Shown one piece after another: positions 1 through 8,036 of a stretch of 64,000 nucleotides of DNA. The notes below the pieces were generated by a model. It saw nothing but the letters and a program-made list of their open reading frames with translations, ran no database searches and had not been told where the DNA came from. The translations under genes were made by a program, and so were the position numbers. Position 1 is the stretch's first letter, and each line of letters opens with the position of its first letter. Location: assembly GCF_005116675.2 (NCBI RefSeq), contig NZ_CP050699.1, positions 4,521,001-4,585,000 on the forward strand. Reading direction: 5' to 3'. The DNA is from Desulfosediminicola ganghwensis (GTDB taxonomy: Bacteria > Desulfobacterota > Desulfobulbia > Desulfobulbales > Desulfocapsaceae).

Positions 1-224
1 GCAGTTGCAGTTTCAGTCACGTCCAACGTCCCCCATCCAACGTCCTACACGCAGTTGCAGTTGCAGTTCCGCAGTTGCAGTTAAGCTGTTGCAGTCACGT
101 CCAACATCCAACATCCAACATCCAACCTGCAGTTACAGTTGCAGTTCCGCAGTTGCAGTTAAGCAGTTGCAGTTACTTCCAACGTCCAACATCCAACGTC
201 CTACCTGCAGTTGCTGTTCCGCAA
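1..224. repeat. Intergenic low-complexity repeat tract 1
   Basis: The tract alternates GCAGTTGCAGTT-type hexamers with CGTCCAACATCCAAC-type words. These are the complement of the AACTGC and GTTGGACG words seen in other gaps. It abuts the stop codon of the minus-strand DUF547 gene, so it reads in the AACTGC/GTTGGACG sense downstream of that gene. Long open frames across it are a by-product of the repeat and are not called as genes. Confidence 0.85.
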
Positions 225-962
225 TTAAAACCCATTCAACGACCAATCATACTTCAAAAATCGCACCTGCAAATCACTTCCAGCGCCATTTATCGTCCCA
301 AGCATCTCAGGCGCGGCATACTTTTTCACAAATCCACCGATATCATTACCAAAGTCTACCCCAAACCACTTGAATATTTTTGACACATAGAGGGTGTTGC
401 CGGCAACATAATTTGCTTTGGGGTCATTGAGAAACGATACCGTATTTCTTTGCAACTGTTTTTCCACCTCAGCTCCGGTATACGCCTCAGAGATGAGTGG
501 TGGACAGCTTTTGGCCGCGCAGTTTATGGCGAAATGGATTCTTGGCTCGTTAAAGCGTGGCCGCAGTATTTCATGCTCAACATCATCGAGGCTCATTTTC
601 AGTCCTCCGATATGAACAAAAGAAATTGACCAGGGTGAAGAGAAAAGACCGCCGATATCTTTTATCGAGTCAACAGGTCTTCCAGAGATAAAATTACGCA
701 GGATGAGTTTTACAGTATAGGCATTGTAGGCATTTATATAGTACGCCAACTGATCGTTACGACTCAACACACCGGGATTCGTTGCATCAAGTCGGGACAG
801 ATATACATCAAGTTTCTTCTCATCCTCCTTAAATGCCGTATAGTTCACCTCCCCCTGGTGGACATGCTTTTTGAGCAACTGATCCCAATCAGTATGTAGA
901 TCCACTGCTTGAACACTGAGAGGTACAAGAAGTAACAGCAACAGGCAAATCGCTTTTGGCAT
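225..962 (-). CDS. DUF547 domain protein, secreted
   Basis: This 245-residue protein has a signal peptide (hydrophobic residues 5-15, likely cut after VQA near residue 19) followed by a DUF547 domain. The recognisable stretches are NAYNAYTVKLIL and IHFAINCAAKSCPPL. The molecular function of the family is not established. I chose the ATG at 962 because GGAGGGAGCC lies directly upstream; an in-frame start at 1004 lacks this. It lies 75 bp downstream of a TVP38-like gene on the same strand. DUF547 and TVP38 genes are often neighbours, so the two are probably one transcript. Its stop codon is followed at once by repeat tract 1. Confidence 0.85.
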   Translation of the reverse strand: MPKAICLLLLLLVPLSVQAVDLHTDWDQLLKKHVHQGEVNYTAFKEDEKKLDVYLSRLDATNPGVLSRNDQLAYYINAYNAYTVKLILRNFISGRPVDSIKDIGGLFSSPWSISFVHIGGLKMSLDDVEHEILRPRFNEPRIHFAINCAAKSCPPLISEAYTGAEVEKQLQRNTVSFLNDPKANYVAGNTLYVSKIFKWFGVDFGNDIGGFVKKYAAPEMLGTINGAGSDLQVRFLKYDWSLNGF

Positions 963-1037
963 GGCTCCCTCCATTCTTTGCATAGCATGCGCTATGTTGC
1001 TCAACCGCTCACAAATATGTGGTCTGTATCAGACCGG

Positions 1038-1754
1038 TTACTCTTCTTTCTTCGGCTGGCTGGCCCCAATTACCCGGGGCCGGACAAACTGCATGATTTT
1101 TTTAACGGTTAGTGGAAACAACCCCAAAATGACGAACGAAGCGATGAGACTGGGGGAAAGAATCCCCGATAACGAGTCAATTTTAGCTAACTCCTTGCCT
1201 GCATTGACATAGACAATGGTGCCGGGCAGCATCCCAAGCTGGGAGACCCAGAAAAACGTGATCAACCGCATAGTCGTCAAGCCCATGACGAGGTTGATGA
1301 CAAAGAACGGGAACACCGGAATCAGACGCATGGTGAAGAGATAAAAGCCACCCTCACGGTCAATGCCTTCGTTGATCGTCTGCAATTTCCCGCCAAACCT
1401 CTGCTGCACCCAGTCCCGCAGCAGAGTGCGCGCCACCAGGCAGGCCAGGGCGGCTCCGATGGTAGAGGCAAAAGACACCACAACAGTTCCCAGCACCAGG
1501 CCGAAAAAGCCGCCACCGGCAAGCGTCATAACCGCCGCTCCCGGAAGCGACAGAGCAGTAACCAGTATATAGATGGCCATATAGGCTGCGATCACCGCCA
1601 ACTGGTGCTGTTCATAGAGAAGCTGAAATTTTTCCTGGGAGCTCTTGAGATATTCCAGGCTGAGGTATTGCCCAAGGTCGTAATAAAAGAAGACAGTTAC
1701 CACACAAATAACTATTGCCCCCAGAATGCTCTTTTTCACTAAATTTTTCTTCAT
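1038..1754 (-). CDS. TVP38/TMEM64 (DedA-like, SNARE-associated) membrane protein
   Basis: This integral inner-membrane protein of about 238 residues has the SNARE_assoc/VTT domain. A glycine-rich segment (LAGGGFFGLVLG) is followed by the conserved FTMRLIPVFPFFVINL region and a second Gly/Pro-containing membrane helix (GMLPGTIVYV). Members of the DedA/TVP38 superfamily are membrane proteins implicated in lipid or ion transport; the substrate cannot be read here. The start at 1754 gives a lysine-rich N-terminus before the first helix. An upstream in-frame start at 1793 is possible. It is probably co-transcribed with the DUF547 gene. Confidence 0.8.
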   Translation of the reverse strand: MKKNLVKKSILGAIVICVVTVFFYYDLGQYLSLEYLKSSQEKFQLLYEQHQLAVIAAYMAIYILVTALSLPGAAVMTLAGGGFFGLVLGTVVVSFASTIGAALACLVARTLLRDWVQQRFGGKLQTINEGIDREGGFYLFTMRLIPVFPFFVINLVMGLTTMRLITFFWVSQLGMLPGTIVYVNAGKELAKIDSLSGILSPSLIASFVILGLFPLTVKKIMQFVRPRVIGASQPKKEE

Positions 1755-2004
1755 AGGGTGACCCGCATCCTCATCTGCAGTCATACAAATCAACTGCGGT
1801 CTTGTTCAGAGTTTCATCCAGACTCGCTCACATTCTCCTCGCACCACAGGCCCAGCCCGCATTTTTTTCAGCTCAGGCAGCCTTCGCTTCAGTTATCACC
1901 GGAAGTAAATGATAGTAGCCTATTGTAACAGCAAAAAAATGAAGACGATACGCGGACTGTGCCCCTCCCGCCTCTTACTTCGTGAAGTTTTGTTTTAGAG
2001 CCGA

Positions 2005-2208
2005 TCATTCATCTATATCTTCCCAATAAATGCAGTCTTTGGGACAATTCTTGATAGCCTCCCAGACGATTTCGGCAGGATATGTTTCCACATCAACAAC
2101 TTCCATTCTGCCGGTTATTTCATTATAACGAAAAATCTCCGGGGCAACCTCTATGCAGCCACGACAGTCACTGCAGCGCCCGGTATCAATGACCAATATG
2201 CGTTTCAT
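2005..2208 (-). CDS. Small [4Fe-4S] ferredoxin
   Basis: This 67-residue acidic protein carries C12-x2-C15-x2-C18 and a distant C55-Pro. This is the pattern of a single-cluster ferredoxin of the Fd I/Desulfovibrio type. C59 is extra. It would be a cytoplasmic electron carrier. It is divergent from the flavodiiron gene across about 320 bp, so it may be a redox partner of the oxygen- and peroxide-reducing enzymes in this block; that is inference from position only. Confidence 0.88.
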   Translation of the reverse strand: MKRILVIDTGRCSDCRGCIEVAPEIFRYNEITGRMEVVDVETYPAEIVWEAIKNCPKDCIYWEDIDE

Positions 2209-2302
2209 TCCTTACCTGTTTCATGCCATACATAATTTTTTAATTCTCAGCCAACCTATGGGCTTGCCCGATTTTTCAATACAATCAAAGCTCACAATCC
2301 CC

Positions 2303-2331
2303 TTGACACTTCCAATAATTATTACTACTTA
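2303..2331 (+). promoter_or_regulatory. Candidate promoter in the ferredoxin/flavodiiron intergenic gap
   Basis: A perfect TTGACA hexamer at 2303-2308 is followed after 17 bp by a weak TACTTA -10-like hexamer in an AT-rich stretch. It lies about 200 bp upstream of the flavodiiron start. Nothing else is recognisable in this gap of about 320 bp. Confidence 0.3.
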
Positions 2332-2530
2332 ATCATCTATGTCAACTCTGGCTCCCTCGCACCATCTCTTCTTGTAATCGCCTCATATCTCAAATAAGAT
2401 CTAAGGATAATGCAGAGATATGACCGAGCCGCAATTGCATGGCAGCTCTTGCCTGTTTCATATTGCAACCGTCGTAGAAGGTGGAGGTTGGCTTTAACTC
2501 TTATATCGTATTTCTGCAAATGGAGTGATA

Positions 2531-3730
2531 ATGAACCCGACAGAATTAGCCAAAGGTATTTACTGGGTAGGTGCGGTAGACTGGGATGTCCGCGATTTCC
2601 ACGGTTACTCCACCAACCGTGGCACAACCTACAACGCGTTTCTCATCGTCGACGAAAAAGTAACCCTGTTCGATACTGTAAAGCGCACTCATCTTGGTGA
2701 GTTGCTGCGTCATGTCAGCGCGATTATCGACCCTGCTAAAATCGACTACCTCGTCGTCAATCATGTGGAGATGGATCATTCCGGTTCCCTGCCTGAATTG
2801 ATGGATATCATCAAACCGGAAAAACTGTTTTGCTCGCCAATGGGCCATAAGGCCCTGCTCGATCACTTCCACAGGGAAGACTGGCCATACGAGGTGGTAA
2901 AGTCCGGCACCGAGATCAGCCTTGGCAAGCGCACCATTCAATTCCTTGAAACCAGGATGCTGCACTGGCCTGACTCCATGTTCTCCTTCATCAAGGAAGA
3001 CGGCATCCTCTTTTCAAGCGATGCATTTGGTCAGCACTATGCGACCAGCGAACGTTTTGATGACCAGGTACCACTCTCAGAGGTGATGGAGGAGAGTGCG
3101 AAATATTACGCCAATATCCTCTATCTGTTCTCCCCGCTAGTTAAAAAACTGCTCGCCTCAGTGGCAGAGATGAACCTCGACATCAAGATGATCGCTCCGG
3201 ATCATGGTATTATCTGGCGCACCAATCAGGAGAAGATTCTGGCAGCCTACCAGAGATGGTGTAGCGGCCAGGCAAATGAGAAAGCACTGGTTATTTACGA
3301 CACCATGTGGCAGTCCACTGCGCAGATGGCGCAATCAATAGCAGGAGGGCTTGAAGAGGCCGGGGTTTCTACTGAAATGCTCAACCTGCGTTATAACCAC
3401 CATAGTGACATCATGACAAAAGTGCTTGAGGCAAAAGCACTGGTGGTGGGTTGCCCAACCCTCAACAACGGGCTTCTGCCGCGAATGGCTGGCTTTCTCA
3501 CCTACATGAAAGGCCTTAAACCGGTTGGTAAGATCGGTGCCGCTTTTGGCTCCTTTGGCTGGAGTGGTGAATCGGTCAAGCTCCTTAATCAGGCGCTGGA
3601 GGAAGCAAAAATAGAACTGGTTGAAGAAGGATTCAGGCATAAATACGTGCCTGGACCGGAAGTTCTCGACGAATGCCTGGAGATGGGCCGCAGAATTGGC
3701 GCGACCATCAAGGAGAAGAACGCCGAATAG
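2531..3730 (+). CDS. fprA: Flavodiiron protein (rubredoxin:oxygen/NO oxidoreductase, FprA type)
   Basis: This 399-residue cytoplasmic enzyme reduces O2 (or NO) to water (or N2O) with electrons from rubredoxin or another carrier. The N-terminal metallo-beta-lactamase-like diiron domain (about 1-250) has the H78-x-E80-x-D82-H83 motif, followed by further ligands such as the SSDAFG aspartate. A C-terminal flavodoxin domain (about 255-395) begins ALVIYDTMWQST. The start at 2531 is preceded by GGAG at 2522-2525; a GTG at 2525 would overlap that site. It is the first gene of a four-gene operon ending at the terminator near 6500. Confidence 0.93.
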   Translation: MNPTELAKGIYWVGAVDWDVRDFHGYSTNRGTTYNAFLIVDEKVTLFDTVKRTHLGELLRHVSAIIDPAKIDYLVVNHVEMDHSGSLPELMDIIKPEKLFCSPMGHKALLDHFHREDWPYEVVKSGTEISLGKRTIQFLETRMLHWPDSMFSFIKEDGILFSSDAFGQHYATSERFDDQVPLSEVMEESAKYYANILYLFSPLVKKLLASVAEMNLDIKMIAPDHGIIWRTNQEKILAAYQRWCSGQANEKALVIYDTMWQSTAQMAQSIAGGLEEAGVSTEMLNLRYNHHSDIMTKVLEAKALVVGCPTLNNGLLPRMAGFLTYMKGLKPVGKIGAAFGSFGWSGESVKLLNQALEEAKIELVEEGFRHKYVPGPEVLDECLEMGRRIGATIKEKNAE

Positions 3731-3770
3731 CTCTTTTGATTCGCGTTAGACAAACCACAACGAGGTGAGC

Positions 3771-4253
3771 ATGGAACGGATTGCGCAACATAAAATTCTG
3801 GTTGCGGGCAACTCTTTCGAGCAATGCTGCGACAGAGTCCGGAAATTCTTCGATCTCACCTCGCTGGTAATATACGATTGCATCCAGGTCATTGATGAGC
3901 TCTGCCACCACGGCCCGGATGCAGACTTTTTCCCGGAACTCAAAAAAGCTGAGCAGAAGAATCAGCTCACCATCAATTCATTGATCGATGAGCTGGAATC
4001 GGCTGGTATCAACAGAATTGGTGATCTCAGAAGCAAAGACCCGGGATACAGCAGTAAAGTCTTTCATATCCTGGCCCACTTGCTCGATGGCTTCATTGGC
4101 ATTGACTCGTACTTTTACAGCATCGAATCAGACAGTCACAGGCTGTCAGATCAGGCACGCAGCCAACTCCAGTCAGCACCGGACAAATATTGGCTGATTC
4201 ATCTCGACTGTTACTCAGAATTACCCGAGGAAGCCGGTGTTCTGCATATGTAA
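3771..4253 (+). CDS. Conserved-looking hypothetical protein in the flavodiiron operon
   Basis: This cytoplasmic protein of 160 residues is of unknown function. It appears mostly helical, with an N-terminal CC pair (EQCCDRV), a His-rich LCHHG segment and a C-terminal acidic stretch. No domain is recognised. The ATG at 3771 is preceded by GAGGTG at 3762-3767. It starts 40 bp after fprA and lies 58 bp before the rhodanese-ferritin gene, so it is very likely co-expressed with oxygen-defence functions. The helical character and His/Glu content would fit a small four-helix protein, but a diiron motif (ExxH pair) is not evident. Confidence 0.75.
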   Translation: MERIAQHKILVAGNSFEQCCDRVRKFFDLTSLVIYDCIQVIDELCHHGPDADFFPELKKAEQKNQLTINSLIDELESAGINRIGDLRSKDPGYSSKVFHILAHLLDGFIGIDSYFYSIESDSHRLSDQARSQLQSAPDKYWLIHLDCYSELPEEAGVLHM

Positions 4254-4311
4254 TACTTTCAGAGAAACCATCCTCTGATTAAGGAATCATTTTAATAACG
4301 AGGAAATTGTG

Positions 4312-5124
4312 ATGAACTGGTTTTCACTTTTCGCCAAAAACGAGAACATCAGCCCGGATGAAGCCAGAAAATACCTGGACTCCAGCCCACCCGGTTCCCT
4401 ACAACTGGTGGATGTTCGCCAGCCAGGTGAGTACCAACAGTCGCATATCCCCGGTGCCAAACTCATCCCCCTGGGTGAGCTGCCTGATCGCCTGGATGAA
4501 CTTGACCCGAATAAAGAGACAATCGTCTACTGCCGGAGTGGAGTACGCAGCCGGGCAGGCAGCCAGATCCTCAGCAAAGCGAATTTCTCTCAGGTCTTGA
4601 ATATGACAGGTGGCATCATCGGTTGGCAGGGTTACCAGGCCAGCGGCGAAGAAGAGCTCGGTCTCGAATTTTTTCTCGATGCCGATTTCAGTTCAGCCTC
4701 CCAGATGGCTTTTGCCATGGAAGTTGCCCTTAAACAACTTTACATGTTGCTGGCTGAACGAACCGACATTCAGGAAAACAAGCAATTCCTCACCAGGCTT
4801 GCAACTTTTGAAGACAGCCATATGGCCAAACTCCGCGCCCAGTATCCTGCACTCTCCACCAACGCCACCATCGCCAGGCCCGCGCCTGCAGAAGGCGGGA
4901 TTGAGCCCGAAGCATTTTTGGCTCGTTACGGTGACCAACTCATAGATATTGAGTCGATTATACAGGCGGGAATGATGTTTGAAGCCCAGGCGTACGACAT
5001 GTACAACCGGCTGGCCGACAAAACAGACGAATCAGAGCTGAAAGACTTCTACCTCAAAATGGCTGCAGAAGAGAAGACACATCTGCAAATCCTCGCTAAG
5101 GAGTTGAACAAACAATTGAACTAG
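4312..5124 (+). CDS. Rhodanese-ferritin-like (rubrerythrin-type) fusion protein
   Basis: This 270-residue protein joins two domains. Residues about 10-110 are a rhodanese domain with the active-site loop CRSGVRS (Cys74). Residues about 120-270 form a four-helix ferritin-like domain with the diiron pattern E137, E167-x2-H170, E224, E254-x2-H257. Rhodaneses transfer sulfane sulfur; rubrerythrin-like diiron domains reduce peroxide. The fusion suggests coupling of persulfide chemistry to peroxide or oxygen stress, which is inference. No rubredoxin domain is present, so electrons must come from a partner. AGGAA precedes the ATG at 4312. Confidence 0.88.
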   Translation: MNWFSLFAKNENISPDEARKYLDSSPPGSLQLVDVRQPGEYQQSHIPGAKLIPLGELPDRLDELDPNKETIVYCRSGVRSRAGSQILSKANFSQVLNMTGGIIGWQGYQASGEEELGLEFFLDADFSSASQMAFAMEVALKQLYMLLAERTDIQENKQFLTRLATFEDSHMAKLRAQYPALSTNATIARPAPAEGGIEPEAFLARYGDQLIDIESIIQAGMMFEAQAYDMYNRLADKTDESELKDFYLKMAAEEKTHLQILAKELNKQLN

Positions 5125-5206
5125 CAGTCCGGCCGACTGTTCATGAACCAGATACGACCGGGACAGTCACATTAAAACCGTATTCATCTTTCAAGGAGAA
5201 GAAGGT

Positions 5207-6352
5207 ATGAGTATTTTTTTGTACACTGCTGCAGAGTTGTTCGACTGGCTGACCGCCAGAAAAGAGCTGGTAGTTCTCGATGTTCGAAACTCAACGGATT
5301 TCCAAAGATTCCAGATTGAGTCACCCTACCCTTTCGAAATGTTGAACATATCCTACTTTGACTTCATGGAGATCGAAGAGGAATGTGTCGCCCGACTGCC
5401 CCGTGATAAACAGATCCTGATAGTCTGCGCCAAGGAAGGCTCAGCCAAATTTGTTGCCGATCTGCTCGAAAAAAATGGTTTTCGCGATATCGGTTACCTG
5501 CAGGATGGTATCAAGTCCTGGGGTAACCTGCTTGTACCCGTATTACTCAATCCTGATGAGCCATATGAACTGTACCAGTTCATCAGACCGGGCAAAGCAT
5601 CCTGCAGTTATGGGCTCGGATATAAAGGTGAGTTAATCCTTTTTGACCCCACCCGGGCCACCGACTTCTACCTCAATTTCGCCCAGGAAAGAGGCTATAC
5701 CATCAGTCTCAGCTGCGAGACACATTTGCAGGCTGATTATATAGCAGGCAGTCGTTTGCTCAGCGACCAAACAGGATGTCAGGTACTCGCCAATGCAGGT
5801 GATTTTACCGGTGCCCAATTCACCTGGACACCCCTTGAAAATGACCAGATTCTCCCCATAGCCGCCGACGGCCCAGAGATTCGTGTGTTATTCACGCCTG
5901 GCCACACCCCAGGCTCCACCTGTTTCCTGATCGACAACCGATATTTAATCTCCGGAGATACTGTTTTTATAAAGTCTGTCGGCAGACCGGATCTTGGCGG
6001 CAAGGTTGATGAGTGGTCCGATTACCTTTTTAGAACCCTGCAGAATATTCAGCAACTCGACCCGGCCGTAATTATTCTACCCGGCCACTTTATCAATTGG
6101 CAGGAAGCCACTGAAAAGCTCACTTTCGCCGCCCCTCTCAAACAGGCGATACGTGATAACAAAGCCATTTACGACATCAGCAACGAAACCGATTTCCTCA
6201 AATTCATCAAAGCCAACATTCGGGAACAACCATCTGAATATGCCGAAATACGCAAAGTGAACGCAAACCTGCTGCAAGTTGACGCTGACCGGGCAGAGGA
6301 ACTTGATCTCGGCAAAAATGAATGTGCTGCGGAACAGATGGGGAAGGGTTGA
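5207..6352 (+). CDS. Rhodanese plus ETHE1-like (persulfide dioxygenase-like) MBL-fold fusion
   Basis: This 381-residue protein has an N-terminal rhodanese domain (residues 1-110, candidate catalytic Cys74 in VCAKEGSA). An MBL-fold domain follows (about 120-320), resembling persulfide dioxygenases of the ETHE1/Blh type. The ETHE1 mononuclear iron ligands are retained: His173 (ETHLQAD), His233 (PGHTPGS) and Asp251 (SGDTVF). The usual HxHxDH motif reads H-L-Q-A-D-Y here, so two second-site positions are substituted. If active, it would oxidise glutathione- or thiol-persulfide to sulfite using O2. It is the last gene of the flavodiiron operon, with repeat tract 2 and a terminator immediately after. 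Confidence 0.82.
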   Translation: MSIFLYTAAELFDWLTARKELVVLDVRNSTDFQRFQIESPYPFEMLNISYFDFMEIEEECVARLPRDKQILIVCAKEGSAKFVADLLEKNGFRDIGYLQDGIKSWGNLLVPVLLNPDEPYELYQFIRPGKASCSYGLGYKGELILFDPTRATDFYLNFAQERGYTISLSCETHLQADYIAGSRLLSDQTGCQVLANAGDFTGAQFTWTPLENDQILPIAADGPEIRVLFTPGHTPGSTCFLIDNRYLISGDTVFIKSVGRPDLGGKVDEWSDYLFRTLQNIQQLDPAVIILPGHFINWQEATEKLTFAAPLKQAIRDNKAIYDISNETDFLKFIKANIREQPSEYAEIRKVNANLLQVDADRAEELDLGKNECAAEQMGKG

Positions 6353-6456
6353 AGGGTTGAACGGCAACTGCTGGTTGGACGTTGAACGGGGGACGTTGGA
6401 TGTAACAGCTACTGCAACTGCGGAACTTCGGGAACTGCAACTGCAGGTGGGATATA
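6353..6456. repeat. Intergenic low-complexity repeat tract 2
   Basis: Starting at the stop codon, the sequence runs through CAACTGC, GTTGGACGTTG, GGGGGACGTTGGATG and GGAACTGCAACTGC words. These are in the same sense as the upstream gene. The tract separates the operon from its terminator at 6472. Confidence 0.85.
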
Positions 6457-6471
6457 GAATGTTATGTTAAT

Positions 6472-6512
6472 AAAAAAGGTTGAGCGGAAAGGAATTCCGC
6501 TCAACCTTTTTT
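6472..6512 (+). terminator. Rho-independent terminator of the flavodiiron operon
   Basis: A perfect 12-bp stem, GGTTGAGCGGAA (6478-6489) with TTCCGCTCAACC (6495-6506), has a 5-base loop. It is flanked by an A-run on the left and six T on the right, so it could work in both directions. Confidence 0.92.
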
Positions 6513-6870
6513 GCTCTCATATGGTTAATAACCGTTCCCTGGGAGGATATGAGATAGTGGCAGTACTGAATCAAATCCTGGAACACCTCGCCGGCAGGAC
6601 ATCTTCTACCTGCTTAATTTTCCAGTTTTTACCTCTTTCACTCTGGTAAATGAAAGAGTTGGTCAAGCATGAGAACAACCTTTCCCTCCAGATTGCTTAC
6701 CCATATTTTATTGCACATACAGATAGCATCTCTAAAGAGATAAACTCGTGCCAGCCCCGGTAGAACTGATCAGCGGCATAGTACAACCACTGACCACGAA
6801 CAGTGGGGCCGGTCTGTTCTTTTCTGCAGGTCATATTTACCTGCAATCGCTACCAAACGACAGTAGCTAT

Positions 6871-7178
6871 CACCTCAACACCACCTACCCAACAAGCCAG
6901 GAGCGCTGAAATCCGAGAATTTGCTTGCCACAGTAATATCTTAGGCAAGAGATATCTTTCGATAGCCAGCCAATCACCTTTACCCACGAAAACGTTGTAG
7001 ATGACTTGATATCCGAAACAATTGTTCCTCTCACCTCAACACCACCTGCCTAACAAAGCAAGGTCGGCTGAAATCCGTAAATTTGCTTGCCACCATAATA
7101 TCTTAGGCAAGAGATATCTTTCGATAGCCAGCCAATCACCTTTACCCACGAAAACGTTGTAGATGACCTGATATCCGA
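6871..7178. repeat. Two structured direct repeats of about 146 bp, 161-bp period
   Basis: The sequence 6871-7016 recurs at 7032-7178 with few differences. It begins CACCTCAACACCACCT and ends GATATCCGA. Each copy contains a small hairpin CTTGCC...GGCAAG around a TAATATCTT loop. No coding frame is convincing. The element lies in the long gap (6513-7255) downstream of the minus-strand rubrerythrin. The left part of the gap (6513-6870) shows only a small CTCTTTCA/TGAAAGAG hairpin near 6635-6660 and no gene. Confidence 0.85.
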
Positions 7179-7244
7179 GGATTTGCCCGCATCGTAATAT
7201 CTTTCATATACGATGCGGGCCATTGACGAAGGAGATCAGGTCAT
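7163..7244. other. Nested inverted repeat following the direct repeats
   Basis: The outer arms are ATGACCTGAT (7163-7172) and ATCAGGTCAT (7235-7244). The inner arms are GCCCGCATCGTA (7185-7196) and TACGATGCGGGC (7209-7220). The inner loop again includes TAATATCTT, so this looks like a third, diverged and truncated copy of the upstream repeat with a different but still paired stem. It ends 12 bp from the 3' end of the rubrerythrin gene. Confidence 0.8.
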
Positions 7245-7255
7245 ATCCAACGTTT

Positions 7256-7798
7256 TTACTTGAAATAACGGTTTAGGAGGCCTGCAAAAGCCTGCCCATG
7301 CCTCGCCTCATCCTTACACATCTCATGTACAGTGTCGTGGATTGCATCGAGGTTCAATTGCTTGGCGCGGGTGGCGAGTTGCTTCTTGCCTTCACATGCG
7401 CCATGCTCTGCTGCTACACGAGCCTCGAGGTTTGCCTTGGTGTCACCAACTACAACTTCGCCCAGCAGCTCTGCAAATTTCGCTGCGTGCTCTGCCTCTT
7501 CCCAGGCGATACGCTTGTACGCTTCTGCAACTTCAGGGTATCCTTCACGATCTGCCTGGCGGGCCATGGCGAGATACATACCAACCTCGGTACACTCACC
7601 GGTGAAGTTCATTCTAAGTCCCTCAACGATCTCCGGGTCAACGCCTTCGGCAACACCAATGACATGCTCGTCTGCCCATGCCAATGCACCTTCTTCCTGA
7701 GCCTTGAACTTTTCTGCCGGAGCGTTACACTGCGGGCATTTCTCTGGTGCGGATCCTTCGGCTACGTAACCACAAACTGTACATACATATTTTTGCAT
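7256..7798 (-). CDS. Reverse-type rubrerythrin (rubredoxin domain at the N-terminus)
   Basis: This 180-residue cytoplasmic peroxidase candidate has an N-terminal rubredoxin-like zinc ribbon or iron site (C6-x2-C9 and C21-x2-C24). A ferritin-like diiron four-helix domain with [21 protein letters not shown] and KDEARHG segments follows. The rubredoxin-first order is that of reverse rubrerythrins, which reduce H2O2 in anaerobes. AGGAGG stands a few bases before the ATG. An AT-rich Fur/PerR-like sequence lies just upstream, which would fit peroxide or iron control. Confidence 0.93.
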   Translation of the reverse strand: MQKYVCTVCGYVAEGSAPEKCPQCNAPAEKFKAQEEGALAWADEHVIGVAEGVDPEIVEGLRMNFTGECTEVGMYLAMARQADREGYPEVAEAYKRIAWEEAEHAAKFAELLGEVVVGDTKANLEARVAAEHGACEGKKQLATRAKQLNLDAIHDTVHEMCKDEARHGQAFAGLLNRYFK

Positions 7799-7810
7799 TG
7801 GAGAACCTCC

Positions 7811-7846
7811 TGAATAATTATTATCATTTGTTATTGAGAATCATTA
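7811..7846 (-). promoter_or_regulatory. Candidate Fur/PerR-type operator upstream of rubrerythrin
   Basis: TGAATAATTATTATCA (7811-7826) differs by one inserted base from the PerR/Fur-like TGATAAT-N-ATTATCA. It is followed by TTGAGAATCATTA (7834-7846). It lies 13-48 bp upstream of the rubrerythrin start. Assignment is by resemblance only. Confidence 0.4.
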
Positions 7847-8036
7847 CTGACTCGATTGATTGGCATATTACATAGTCCGTAATCGCTTTGCAAGACCTTT
7901 TTTCTTTAATTTTAATAATACTGAGCTTATCTTCCATAAAGCCTGTATCTTCTTATCCTCCGGGAGGTTGTGGGATAGTCCGACAGACTCTCAGACCGTC
8001 TTTTTTTAGCAAAACTCCATTAGAATTTGTCCACTC

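Noticed and set aside
1-235. Possible CRISPR array in the repeat tracts
   Set aside because: Units are 6-10 bp words of varying order without constant-length repeats, unique spacers or neighbouring cas genes.
5-383. Open frames rich in Pro-Thr-Ser-Asn-Ile-Gln across the first tract
   Set aside because: They are translations of the low-complexity repeat, occur in several frames at once, lack ribosome-binding sites and recur wherever the repeat occurs (for example 62023-62487).
6464-6649. Plus-strand frame over the operon terminator
   Set aside because: It starts inside a strong terminator and shows no protein-like features.
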